DNA of 35,009 nucleotides from Alphaproteobacteria bacterium TMED62 (GTDB taxonomy: Bacteria > Pseudomonadota > Alphaproteobacteria > TMED109), in NCBI GenBank assembly GCA_002170595.1, contig NHDP01000009.1:85250-120258 (forward strand). The letters run 5' to 3'. Both the position numbers and the translations under genes were made by a program. Shown piece by piece: positions 17,957 to 25,552 of the stretch (within the stretch, counting starts at the first letter, position 1; each line of letters begins with the position of its first letter). The notes beneath the pieces were generated by a model, which ran no database searches, was not told the origin of the DNA, and saw only the letters and a list, made by a program, of their open reading frames with translations.

Positions 17957-17971
17957 TTGCAAAAATGCAAC
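17956..17971 (+). other. Perfect inverted repeat GTTGCA-AAAA-TGCAAC
   Basis: A 6-bp perfect inverted repeat with a 4-base A loop, starting on the last base of the ligase-like stop codon. A T6 stretch lies about 9 bases downstream, too far for a classical intrinsic terminator. It may be a weak terminator, an RNA 3' end hairpin, or an operator upstream of the porin promoter. Confidence 0.4.
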
Positions 17972-18007
17972 ACTATAAAATTTTTTGAAAATAAATAAAA
18001 AACTATT

Positions 18008-18034
18008 TTGCATTAAGCTATTAATGGTTATAAT
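18008..18034 (+). promoter_or_regulatory. Likely sigma-70-type promoter of the outer-membrane protein gene
   Basis: A perfect TATAAT lies at 18029-18034, with TTGCAT at 18008-18013 (15-base spacer; 16 if TTTGCA is taken). The expected start of transcription is near 18041, about 32 bases before the ATG. The adjoining gene has its own terminator, which fits a single-gene, strongly expressed unit. Confidence 0.6.
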
Positions 18035-18041
18035 ACATTGT

Positions 18042-18055
18042 TAAACAATTGTTTA
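18042..18055. promoter_or_regulatory. 14-bp perfect palindrome near the porin transcription start
   Basis: TAAACAATTGTTTA is fully self-complementary and lies 8 bases after the -10 hexamer, at the likely transcription start and in the 5' leader. This is a plausible operator position, but no regulator is encoded nearby. In AT-rich DNA a chance palindrome is possible. Confidence 0.4.
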
Positions 18056-18072
18056 TTATATGGAGAAATAAT

Positions 18073-19362
18073 ATGAATTTTATTAAAAAATCTTTAATGC
18101 TAGCGCTAGTAGTCTTAAGTGCTTTAGTATTAAATAAGAGGGCTTACTCTGCAGGTGATTATGGATTAAGTTGTACCAATACTGCATATGGAGTGCATTT
18201 AGGAGAGTCATTGTATTTTCAAGCAACTTCTGATGCTATTCAAGATGTAACAGCTTATGGAGTATACACTGGTTTAGATTGCGCTTACTCAGGTGGTGGT
18301 AGAACAAATAGTTCAGCTATTGTAGGCGGTGAGATAGCCAGAGCAGCAGCTAATGCTGTTATAGGAGCTGTATCAGGTAGACTATCAACTGCAATGAGCA
18401 TGAATTCTGATACTGCTGCACACATGTCATATTCATCTAACGGTAATGGAATTGGCATGGCTGCTAACCACATTGTTGGTGGGTTAAGTCTTTGGACTAA
18501 TGTCGCAAGTACTAATTTTGAAAATGATCAAACTTTTTCTACGGTTAGAGCAGATAGTAATTCTTTTGATGGAGATGCTTCAGCTTTCACAGTTGGACTT
18601 GATAAAAGATTTGGTAATATTGTAGTTGGTCTAGCGTACACTGGTTTTGATACTACAATAGATACAGATGTAAATGGTGGTAAAATTGAAGGCGAAGGAG
18701 AGACATTAGGTCTTTATGTTGGTCTTGATACAGGTCCATTACAAATAAGTATAGGTGCAGGTACTGGTGAATATGAGTTTGATACAACTAGAAGAGATTT
18801 GGGAAGTGATCTTACAATTTCAGCTAGTGATATAACAGCTGATATTACTTATTATCATTTAGGATTATCAGGAGAACTTAATAGAGGTAAATTAACTTTT
18901 AGACCAAGAGCTAGCTATAGAAACTTTGATTTAGATATGCCAGCATTTACCGACTTAGTTCCTGATGATAATAATACTTTGACTGGATCAAGTCATGGTA
19001 CAGCCTTCGTAACAACATCCACTACTGCTAATGAGGCTATATCTGGTAAAACTTATAGTTCTGACATGAGCGAAGCAGGCTTGAGTATAGCATTAGCAAC
19101 AGGTAGTAAATTAGTACCATTCTTTGATGTTGCTTATGTAAGTGAAGATACGACTGCAGCAGCTTATCAAGTTGAAGTAACTGCTGATGCAACTTCTGCT
19201 GACCTTGATGCTTCAGCTCCAGACGGTTATATAACCTATGGAGGTGGTTTAATCTTAAATCTTCAAAGTAAACTTTCAGGATATTTATCAGTCATGGAAA
19301 CTACTAATAGAGAAGATTTCTCAGAAACTACTCTTTCAGGAAGTTTAAGACTTAGGTTTTAA
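18073..19362 (+). CDS. Outer-membrane beta-barrel protein (autotransporter-barrel-like/porin)
   Basis: A 429-aa exported protein. I use ATG 18073, preceded by GGAGA, rather than the upstream frame extension at 18049. The signal peptide has a basic n-region (NFIKK), a hydrophobic core LMLALVVLSALVL and a probable cleavage at AYSA|GDYG. The body has alternating hydrophobic/polar strands rich in Gly, Asp and Thr (SAFTVGLDKRFGNIVVGLAYTGF, LGLYVGLDTGPLQISIGAGTG), and it ends with a terminal Phe (SGSLRLRF), the BamA-recognition signature of outer-membrane barrels. The barrel resembles the autotransporter translocator domain, but no large passenger is present, so a channel or surface protein role is as likely. 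Codon choice is richer in G/C than its neighbours, suggesting high expression. Confidence 0.83.
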   Translation: MNFIKKSLMLALVVLSALVLNKRAYSAGDYGLSCTNTAYGVHLGESLYFQATSDAIQDVTAYGVYTGLDCAYSGGGRTNSSAIVGGEIARAAANAVIGAVSGRLSTAMSMNSDTAAHMSYSSNGNGIGMAANHIVGGLSLWTNVASTNFENDQTFSTVRADSNSFDGDASAFTVGLDKRFGNIVVGLAYTGFDTTIDTDVNGGKIEGEGETLGLYVGLDTGPLQISIGAGTGEYEFDTTRRDLGSDLTISASDITADITYYHLGLSGELNRGKLTFRPRASYRNFDLDMPAFTDLVPDDNNTLTGSSHGTAFVTTSTTANEAISGKTYSSDMSEAGLSIALATGSKLVPFFDVAYVSEDTTAAAYQVEVTADATSADLDASAPDGYITYGGGLILNLQSKLSGYLSVMETTNREDFSETTLSGSLRLRF

Positions 19363-19382
19363 ATACTGAAATTCTTTTTACA

Positions 19383-19417
19383 AATCCTTCTCTTTAATTA
19401 GAGAAGGATTTTTTTTT
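19383..19417 (+). terminator. Rho-independent terminator after the outer-membrane protein gene
   Basis: A perfect 11-bp stem, AATCCTTCTCT / AGAGAAGGATT, with a 6-base loop TTAATT, is followed directly by a T7 tract. It begins 20 bases after the stop codon. It is the only clear intrinsic terminator I see in the window. Its T tract overlaps the last codons of the convergent transporter gene. Confidence 0.92.
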
Positions 19418-20948
19418 ATTCAATTGATTTAAATTTTGACCTTTGTACAAGATAAATTGTAATTACAGGAATAATTAAAGTTAATAATATTAAACTTATA
19501 AGTAAATTATCTAGATCATTGTAATTAGCTTCCTCTATAATTTTAGATGACTGCGTATCTAATATCTCTCTTTTAATTATAAATATGTTATTTAAATAAC
19601 TTGTAAACAACTCTCTTGCTGATAATGCTATGTTTGTAAACGATGCAAAAACAGCAAAAAATGTAGCTTTATATTTAGAAGGAGCGTTTTTAGCAATCCA
19701 AGCTAACAATGGTATCATTGCAACTTGAGATAGAGGCGATTCAACTGCTGTATTTAATAAAGCAATAAATTTAGCATCAATTAAACCATTTGTAATAACA
19801 CTGGTATATTCATGAAAGCCATAATACATAAATAAACTAGGGCTATATAAAATAGAAGATAAAATACTGAGTATTAAAAACAGTTTTGCTAAAGGAGCGT
19901 TTATCATAATATTTTTGAAAACAAGCATACCTATTAAGGTTATTAAGGCAGAAGTTATAGACAAGATAGAAAAAAAACTCTGATTGAAGCCCAGAATGTC
20001 AATTTCAAACCAATTTAGTCCTGCTCCAGGTCCTGGCATGGCTCTAAAAACAAATATTATTATTGCCGTGCCAACTATAGTATGTTGATCTTCTTTTCTT
20101 AAGTTTTTAATTAGTAGTCGCATCAATATACTTATTAATAATAGCGAACAACCTAAAACTATTTCTCTTGAGAAGGGTATTTTTAAAGAACCCAGAATAA
20201 TTGTAAATATTACAAAAATACAACTTCCTATAAAAATTTGATAATCTAGTTTAGAGGTTTTAAATTTAATAGCTTTAGTTGCTTTTTTATTTAAAAAATT
20301 AAATAATATTATGCCAGAAACGGATATAGAGGGTATTATTAATGCATATATATATATTTTTCCATAAAGTAAATTAATATCAGGATAATTCTTATCTATT
20401 CCCTTAAATATAAAAAAATTTATTAAACCGACTAAAAGAGAACCAAATATGATTGCAAACCTTCCATACAGTTGAACAATAGTATGTTCTTTCTTAATTA
20501 ATTTAGTTTTTATATTATTTAATTTACTTTTAAAATTTGGTTCAACTGCTTCTACAGTCATTGCATCTGCAACTACATCTTGTAAAACATAACCTATAGG
20601 TGTTAATATAGAGCTTATAATAAACCATACCTTAATATCAAAGTATTTCAGCATTAGGCCTTTATGGACAAGAATTCCATACATAATTATTAAACTTATT
20701 GATACAAGAAACGCACCCAAATAGACAAAATATTGTTTAAAATACCAATATCTATCTATTAAAAAACCTATTGGCATTTTTAAAGCCCATGGTATGCCTG
20801 CCCAAAAACCTATGGATGCTATAAAAGCTGCAGAAAGACTCAAATAGTCTTTTATGAAAAAGACACCCACTATGCTGGTTAATCCGGATACGCCTGCTGA
20901 AGCATAAATTAAAAGAGGAGGTAGATAGGCTATTTTAAATGTAGGCAT
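19416..20948 (-). CDS. MFS transporter, BT1/AmpG-like
   Basis: A 510-aa integral membrane protein with about 12 hydrophobic helices and a charged central loop near residues 150-160. GIPWALKMPIGFLIDRYW is the cytoplasmic loop 2-3 signature of the major facilitator superfamily. The segment TPIGYVLQDVVADAMTVE resembles the folate-biopterin transporter (BT1) family; AmpG-like muropeptide permeases are the alternative. Substrate unknown. It follows manC by 6 bases on the same strand and is the last gene of that operon. Its 3' end overlaps the T tract of the convergent porin terminator. Confidence 0.72.
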   Translation of the reverse strand: MPTFKIAYLPPLLIYASAGVSGLTSIVGVFFIKDYLSLSAAFIASIGFWAGIPWALKMPIGFLIDRYWYFKQYFVYLGAFLVSISLIIMYGILVHKGLMLKYFDIKVWFIISSILTPIGYVLQDVVADAMTVEAVEPNFKSKLNNIKTKLIKKEHTIVQLYGRFAIIFGSLLVGLINFFIFKGIDKNYPDINLLYGKIYIYALIIPSISVSGIILFNFLNKKATKAIKFKTSKLDYQIFIGSCIFVIFTIILGSLKIPFSREIVLGCSLLLISILMRLLIKNLRKEDQHTIVGTAIIIFVFRAMPGPGAGLNWFEIDILGFNQSFFSILSITSALITLIGMLVFKNIMINAPLAKLFLILSILSSILYSPSLFMYYGFHEYTSVITNGLIDAKFIALLNTAVESPLSQVAMIPLLAWIAKNAPSKYKATFFAVFASFTNIALSARELFTSYLNNIFIIKREILDTQSSKIIEEANYNDLDNLLISLILLTLIIPVITIYLVQRSKFKSIE

Positions 20949-20954
20949 TGATTT

Positions 20955-22334
20955 CTACCTATTATAAATATCCTTAAATCTTTTTATATCATCTTCCTCT
21001 AAATATGCGCCGGTTTGTATTTCTATCATAATTAGATCCTTTTTCGATTTATTTTCTATTCTGTGTGTCTCGCCCTTTTTAATAAAAGTTGATTGATTAG
21101 CGTTTAATTTAAATTGTTTTTTACCCTTAATAATAAAAGCTGTTCCTTGAACAACAACCCAATGCTCTGAACGTTTGAAATGCTTTTGTAAGGAAATTTT
21201 TTGACCAGGCAAAATATGAAGTTTTTTTACCTTATATCCATCTCCTTGACCTAAGTTAGAAAAACTACCCCAGGGTCTATTTGAATCAGATTGATTAAAA
21301 TTTTCTTTTTTTCTTTTTAATTTTATTTTTTTTAGTACTTTTTTAATTGCATTAGAATCACCTTTTTTAGTTACTAGTGTTATTTCTTTTGTATTTATAA
21401 TGTTGAGGTCTTTTACATCATTTGTTACCAAAAGGTTATTATTGGAAAATGTGAAGCAATTTTTTGTGTTTATTCTTTCTACTTGACCAATTGACTCTTT
21501 GATATCATGTATAGATTCAAACGTCCCTAAGTCATTCCAATTAATAGCTAGAGGAATTACCATCTTCTTAAAAGTTTTTTCTAAAATTGCATAGTCAAAA
21601 GATATTACTGGAATTTTGTTCCAATCTTTTTGCCCTAAAAAAGTAAATTCCATATTCTTGTAAGAGTTATCAAAACTATTTTTAACTAACAAAAAATTCT
21701 TTTTAAAATATTTATTAAAAAGAAATTTTAAATAACTATTTTTAATAATTACTATACCAGAGTTCCATAGAGCATTATTTTTATATAACTGTATAGCCTT
21801 CGATCTTTCAGGTTTTTCAATGAAAGAGTCTACTTCAAAACAATCTTTGTAAATACTTTTATTATTATACTTAATATAGCCGTAATTAATATTAGGTTCT
21901 GTGCTTTCTAAACCAAGGATAACTAATTGATCACTCATTGCAACCTTGTAAGCCTTTAGTAAGGTAGTAATAAACTTTTTATTATTCTGAATATAATGGT
22001 CAGAAGGAAGAAAACAAAGAATTTCTTCATTTTTGCAGAATAAGGTTGATGCAGCAAAAGCAGGTGCCGTATTTTTTGGTTTATCTTCTAAAATAATTTT
22101 ATCGTACTTATAATTGTTTTTTCTGATACTTTTTAAAATATTAAACCTTTGATTTTTATTGGATATAATAATAGGTTTTTCAAAATTTAAGTTAGTTATT
22201 CTATTTAGAGTTTCTTCGAACAAATTATTATTTTTATCAAAAATATCAAAGAACTGCTTTGGTTTATTTTCTGTAGATAATGGCCAAAGTCTTGTACCGG
22301 ATCCTCCTGAAAGAATAATAGGCTTAATTTTCAT
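20955..22334 (-). CDS. manC: Mannose-1-phosphate guanylyltransferase/mannose-6-phosphate isomerase
   Basis: A bifunctional ManC/AlgA-type enzyme (459 aa) making GDP-mannose from mannose-1-phosphate and GTP, and interconverting fructose-6-P and mannose-6-P. The N-terminal nucleotidyltransferase signature is LSGGSGTRLWPLSTENKPKQF, with FLPSDHYI and VDSFIEKPE. The C-terminal type II isomerase cupin has RPWGSFSNLGQGDGYKVK, LPGQKISLQKHFKRSEHW (metal-binding Gln/His) and GETHRIEN. It supplies GDP-mannose to Gmd/Fcl, about 5 kb away on the same strand. Its start overlaps the cytochrome c gene by 11 bases (ATGAAAATTAA). Phosphomannomutase is not in the window. Confidence 0.94.
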   Translation of the reverse strand: MKIKPIILSGGSGTRLWPLSTENKPKQFFDIFDKNNNLFEETLNRITNLNFEKPIIISNKNQRFNILKSIRKNNYKYDKIILEDKPKNTAPAFAASTLFCKNEEILCFLPSDHYIQNNKKFITTLLKAYKVAMSDQLVILGLESTEPNINYGYIKYNNKSIYKDCFEVDSFIEKPERSKAIQLYKNNALWNSGIVIIKNSYLKFLFNKYFKKNFLLVKNSFDNSYKNMEFTFLGQKDWNKIPVISFDYAILEKTFKKMVIPLAINWNDLGTFESIHDIKESIGQVERINTKNCFTFSNNNLLVTNDVKDLNIINTKEITLVTKKGDSNAIKKVLKKIKLKRKKENFNQSDSNRPWGSFSNLGQGDGYKVKKLHILPGQKISLQKHFKRSEHWVVVQGTAFIIKGKKQFKLNANQSTFIKKGETHRIENKSKKDLIMIEIQTGAYLEEDDIKRFKDIYNR

Positions 22335-22878
22335 TTTTAAGTGAATTTTCTCTTAAAAACTTTATAGTATTTAGGAGTTTTGAAGAATCTGTAATGCCTC
22401 TATAGGACATCTTTGTACCTGCTGCCCAATCTTTTGGCTTTTCAAGAAAATAATATAAGTTTAGGATATTCCATTCTTTTTCCATATTTAATAAGGTTTT
22501 TGAATACTTATAATTTTCCATTTGCCCTATTTTTCTGTTAAGAACATTAGCTAAAGAAGGGCCTATTTTATTTTTGATAGGCATATTAAAATCATGACAG
22601 GATGCACAGTTTTTGTTTACAAAAATTTTACCTTTCTCTAAATTTGCTTTTTCTAGAAGTTGAGTCAATTCACTTTCTGTAATTTTTGTTATTTTAGTTT
22701 TTTCACTATTTTTATTAGTATTCGGCTCAGCTAATTCTGGCTTTTCTATATAATATGATAATTTTATTTTTTTTTTTTCTTCTGATTTATAAATTAGTTC
22801 ACTTAAAAAAGAAGCTAATAAATAAACTAAAAAAGCAGATAAAATTGCACATAATAATTTATTCAATTCTGATGACAT
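22324..22878 (-). CDS. Membrane-anchored monohaem cytochrome c (CycM/c552-like)
   Basis: A 184-aa class I cytochrome c with an uncleaved N-terminal anchor (LLCAILSAFLVYLLASFLSELIY). A low-complexity linker rich in Lys, Glu and Thr follows, then the haem domain with CASCH at about residue 90 and an axial Met in GTKMSYRG. The order anchor-linker-haem matches CycM, which passes electrons from the bc1 complex to an aa3-type oxidase in alphaproteobacteria. Known alphaproteobacterial genomes often place this gene divergently from kdsB-pheA, as here. A 12-base A run lies in the linker coding sequence (T12 at 22767-22778). A TATAAT-like -10 (minus strand, 22894-22889) is very close to the start codon, so the leader would be short. 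Confidence 0.88.
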   Translation of the reverse strand: MSSELNKLLCAILSAFLVYLLASFLSELIYKSEEKKKIKLSYYIEKPELAEPNTNKNSEKTKITKITESELTQLLEKANLEKGKIFVNKNCASCHDFNMPIKNKIGPSLANVLNRKIGQMENYKYSKTLLNMEKEWNILNLYYFLEKPKDWAAGTKMSYRGITDSSKLLNTIKFLRENSLKNEN

Positions 22879-22953
22879 TTTAATACCTATTATAAATTCA
22901 ATTAATATATTATTATAGTTATTTAATATATACGTAAAGTTTAAAATAATTAC

Positions 22954-23679
22954 ATGAAAAATGATACTTTAATAGTAATTCCTATTAGAATGGGGTCATC
23001 TAGATTTCCAGGAAAACCTTTGATTGATATTAATGGGAGAGCGATGATTTATCATGTATGGAAAAAGGCTATATTATCTAGATGTGGAGATGTCTTTGTT
23101 GCTTGTTGTGACAAAGAAGTAAAGAATTATCTTATAAAAAAGGAGATACCATATGTAATGACAAAAAAAAATTTATATAGCGGTACTGATAGAGTATATA
23201 GTGCTATGCAAATTTTATTAAAAAATAATCATTATAAATATATAATAAACTTACAGGGGGATATTCCAGACATATCTCCGTTAAGCATAAAAAAACTAGC
23301 TTCTATGATTAAAGTAAAAGCAATACAAATGGCAACCTTAGTATCTAAAATTAAATACAGTAAAACAATCAAGGATAAAAATATTGTAAAAGTAGCTTTA
23401 TCTAAACATGGTAATTTTAATAGGGCATTTTATTTTTCGAGATCTCCAGTTCCTTTTGGAGCTAGTGAGTTTTATGAACACATAGGTATATATGCATATA
23501 AGGTAGATACACTAAAGAGGTTTGTAAGTTTAAAAGTAGGAGAGTTAGAAAAAATAGAATCTTTAGAACAATTAAGGGCTTTAGAAGCTGGAATTCAAAT
23601 TATTGTTGGTAAAGTCAATAAAGCTCCTTATAGTATAGATACTCCTAAAGATTTAAAGGATTTTTTAAAAAAGAGTTAA
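22954..23679 (+). CDS. kdsB: 3-deoxy-manno-octulosonate cytidylyltransferase
   Basis: Activates Kdo to CMP-Kdo for lipopolysaccharide inner-core synthesis in the cytoplasm (241 aa, normal). The signature VIPIRMGSSRFPGKPLIDI at the N-terminus binds CTP. SGTDRVYSA and NLQGDIPDIS (usually QGDEP) form the metal and sugar site. FSRSPVPFG and HIGIYAYKVDTLKRF follow. The ATG lies in a 75-base divergent promoter region shared with the cytochrome gene, with no strong ribosome site. The pheA start follows 3 bases after its stop. It indicates that this cell makes Kdo-containing lipopolysaccharide. Confidence 0.96.
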   Translation: MKNDTLIVIPIRMGSSRFPGKPLIDINGRAMIYHVWKKAILSRCGDVFVACCDKEVKNYLIKKEIPYVMTKKNLYSGTDRVYSAMQILLKNNHYKYIINLQGDIPDISPLSIKKLASMIKVKAIQMATLVSKIKYSKTIKDKNIVKVALSKHGNFNRAFYFSRSPVPFGASEFYEHIGIYAYKVDTLKRFVSLKVGELEKIESLEQLRALEAGIQIIVGKVNKAPYSIDTPKDLKDFLKKS

Positions 23680-23682
23680 TAA

Positions 23683-24519
23683 TTGATAAAAAAAATAGCA
23701 TACCAAGGTAGACCGGGAGCATATTCGCATTTAGTTTGTTTAAAAGCTTTCCCAAAATATGAACCTGTTGCATGTGAGTCTTTTGAGGAAGTCTTTAAAA
23801 AAACTGAAGATAAAAAGACAAACATATCTTTAATACCAATAGAAAACTCTCAAGCAGGAAGAGTAGCTGATATTCATAATTTATTACCTATGTCAAAATT
23901 AGTAATAACTGGAGAGTACTTTCATAAAGTAAATCATCATTTATTAGGGTGCCTTGGTAGCTCTCTCGCTACCATAGAAACAGCTGAAAGTCATTTGCAT
24001 GCTTTGGCTCAATGCAAAGAGTTTTTAGTTGAAAAGAAAATTAAACCTGTTGTAAGTGCCGACACAGCTGGAGCAGCAGAGGAAATTTCAAAAGTTAATG
24101 ATAAAACAAGAGCAGCTATAGCATCAGAATTAGCGGCTAAGATTTATAACTTAACTATACTAGCTTCGAACATTGAAGATGCTGTAAATAACACGACAAG
24201 GTTTTTAATTATGAAAGAAAGCTCTGAAGAAGATAGACTACGAGATACTGATTATATAACTAGTTTTATATTTCAAGTAAGAAATATCCCATCAGCATTA
24301 TTTAAAGCGTTAGGAGGTTTTTCAACAAATAAAATAAACATGTTAAAAATAGAAAGTTATATGCTTAAGGGTTCATTTAAGGCTACACAGTTTTATGCTG
24401 ATATTGAAGGTCACCCTCAGGACGATAATGTAAAACAAGCTTTTGAAGAGTTAGGTTTCTTTTCTAAGGAAGTGAAAATATTAGGATGTTATCCAGCTTC
24501 AAGACTTAGAAAGAATTAA
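23683..24519 (+). CDS. pheA: Prephenate dehydratase
   Basis: A monofunctional prephenate dehydratase making phenylpyruvate for phenylalanine synthesis (278 aa). The catalytic domain begins IAYQGRPGAYSHLVC and includes IPIENSQAGRVADIHNLL and NTTRFLIM, where the Thr-Arg-Phe triplet is catalytic. A C-terminal ACT domain (SALFKALGGFSTNKINMLKIESYML) should give Phe feedback control. There is no chorismate mutase domain. The start is TTG 23683 with AAGAG 7 bases upstream. It is coupled to kdsB, and its end is separated by 1 base from the convergent nudC. Confidence 0.95.
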   Translation: MIKKIAYQGRPGAYSHLVCLKAFPKYEPVACESFEEVFKKTEDKKTNISLIPIENSQAGRVADIHNLLPMSKLVITGEYFHKVNHHLLGCLGSSLATIETAESHLHALAQCKEFLVEKKIKPVVSADTAGAAEEISKVNDKTRAAIASELAAKIYNLTILASNIEDAVNNTTRFLIMKESSEEDRLRDTDYITSFIFQVRNIPSALFKALGGFSTNKINMLKIESYMLKGSFKATQFYADIEGHPQDDNVKQAFEELGFFSKEVKILGCYPASRLRKN

Positions 24520-24520
24520 T

Positions 24521-25399
24521 TTAATTTTTATACCAATAGTTTATTAAAGAATGAGCTATAGCATACTTCTTGGGTAAAATTATTTTTTTTTGATTTTCTA
24601 AACTTAAAAGTTCTTTTTTAGTTACCCAAATAGCATTTTCAATTTCTAATTTATTTACTTTAAGTTTCGTTGTAATACTTGTTGCCTCAAAACCAACCAT
24701 TAAGTTGTTAGCAAAGGGCCAAAATTGAGAAAATAGATAATTTATATTTTTTAACTTTAAACCAACCTCTTCATAGGTTTCTCTAATAACAGTTTCTTCT
24801 AATGATTCATTTGGTTCACAAAAACCGGCAATACAAGAATAAAGATTGTATTGCCAGTTTTTATTTCTTGCTAATAAAATTTTATCTTTATTTTTTATTA
24901 AAATAATTACGGTAGGGTCTATTTTAGGAAATATTTTTCTTAAACAACTTTGATTTATACAGATTAAATAATTTCTTATATTATCAAATTTATTTATAGA
25001 TCCGCACTTAGAACAAAATTTATGATTTTTTTTCCAATTTTGTAAAAAATATAATGCAGATAAATAAGAAACTTGAGTTTGATCAGTTATATTTATACTA
25101 TCTCTTAAACTCATTAAAGAATGAACTCGATTATCAGAAATTTCTTTAATTTTTTTTAATGATAAGGATGCCCCTATAAAAAGGGTATTTTTAACTTTCC
25201 CTAAAATATATATATCTTTTTTTTTAATATTTAAAAAATTAATATTTTTAATTAGAATATAGAAACATTTGTTTTTAAAAAAAACTAATTTATTATTACA
25301 AATGAAAAAACATTTATAAAAAGATATATTCTTTGATGTATCCAAACTGCCATCAGAATAAATCTTATTTTTTATAGAAAAAAGGTTTAAGTTCTGCAT
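24521..25399 (-). CDS. nudC: NADH pyrophosphatase (Nudix hydrolase)
   Basis: A 292-aa NudC-type hydrolase that cleaves NAD(H) to NMN(H) and AMP, and in some bacteria removes NAD caps from RNA. A poorly conserved N-terminal domain comes first. A zinc ribbon follows (CSKCGS ... CINQSC, about residues 137-158). The Nudix box GFCEPNESLEETVIRETYEEVGLKL comes after it. SQFWPFANNLMVGF is the NudC-specific motif usually written SQPWPFPxS, so the Pro is Phe here. It has its own upstream region, divergent from the SRP RNA, and runs convergent with pheA. Confidence 0.93.
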   Translation of the reverse strand: MQNLNLFSIKNKIYSDGSLDTSKNISFYKCFFICNNKLVFFKNKCFYILIKNINFLNIKKKDIYILGKVKNTLFIGASLSLKKIKEISDNRVHSLMSLRDSINITDQTQVSYLSALYFLQNWKKNHKFCSKCGSINKFDNIRNYLICINQSCLRKIFPKIDPTVIILIKNKDKILLARNKNWQYNLYSCIAGFCEPNESLEETVIRETYEEVGLKLKNINYLFSQFWPFANNLMVGFEATSITTKLKVNKLEIENAIWVTKKELLSLENQKKIILPKKYAIAHSLINYWYKN

Positions 25400-25448
25400 T
25401 TTTAATACTAACTATTATTTAATTAATTTACATGATATTATTTTATTT

Positions 25449-25540
25449 GGAAGGTTTAGTTGGGTGTTTTTAAACGCAAAACCAGTCAGGTCTGAAAAGA
25501 AGCAGCTGAGGTATTTTTAAACAGGTCAGATAAACCTTCC
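25449..25540 (+). ncRNA. ffs: 4.5S-type signal recognition particle RNA
   Basis: A short bacterial SRP RNA of about 92 bases. The ends form a perfect 10-bp helix (GGAAGGTTTA / TAAACCTTCC). The conserved Ffh-binding domain reads GTCAGGTCTGAAAAGAAGCAGCTGAGG, matching the canonical AGGTCCGGAAGGAAGCAGCCAAGG with a UCU/AGA stem and a GAAA tetraloop. It partners with Ffh; FtsY, its receptor, is at the end of this window. A possible -10 (TATTAT, 25436-25441) lies 7 bases before the 5' end. The 3' end touches the dnaX ribosome site, and no terminator separates them. Placement before dnaX is common in alphaproteobacteria. Confidence 0.95.
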
Positions 25541-25541
25541 T

Positions 25542-25547
25542 AAGGAG
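25542..25547 (+). promoter_or_regulatory. Ribosome-binding site of dnaX, abutting the SRP RNA
   Basis: AAGGAG lies 5 bases before ATG 25553 and only 1 base after the closing helix of the SRP RNA. A transcript that still carried the folded RNA would place a long stable structure directly next to this site. Confidence 0.85.
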
Positions 25548-25552
25548 AATAA

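Noticed and set aside
18049-18072. Upstream start of the outer-membrane protein at 18049
   Set aside because: It would put MFIIWRNN before a normal signal peptide and lies across the GGAGA ribosome site; ATG 18073 fits better.
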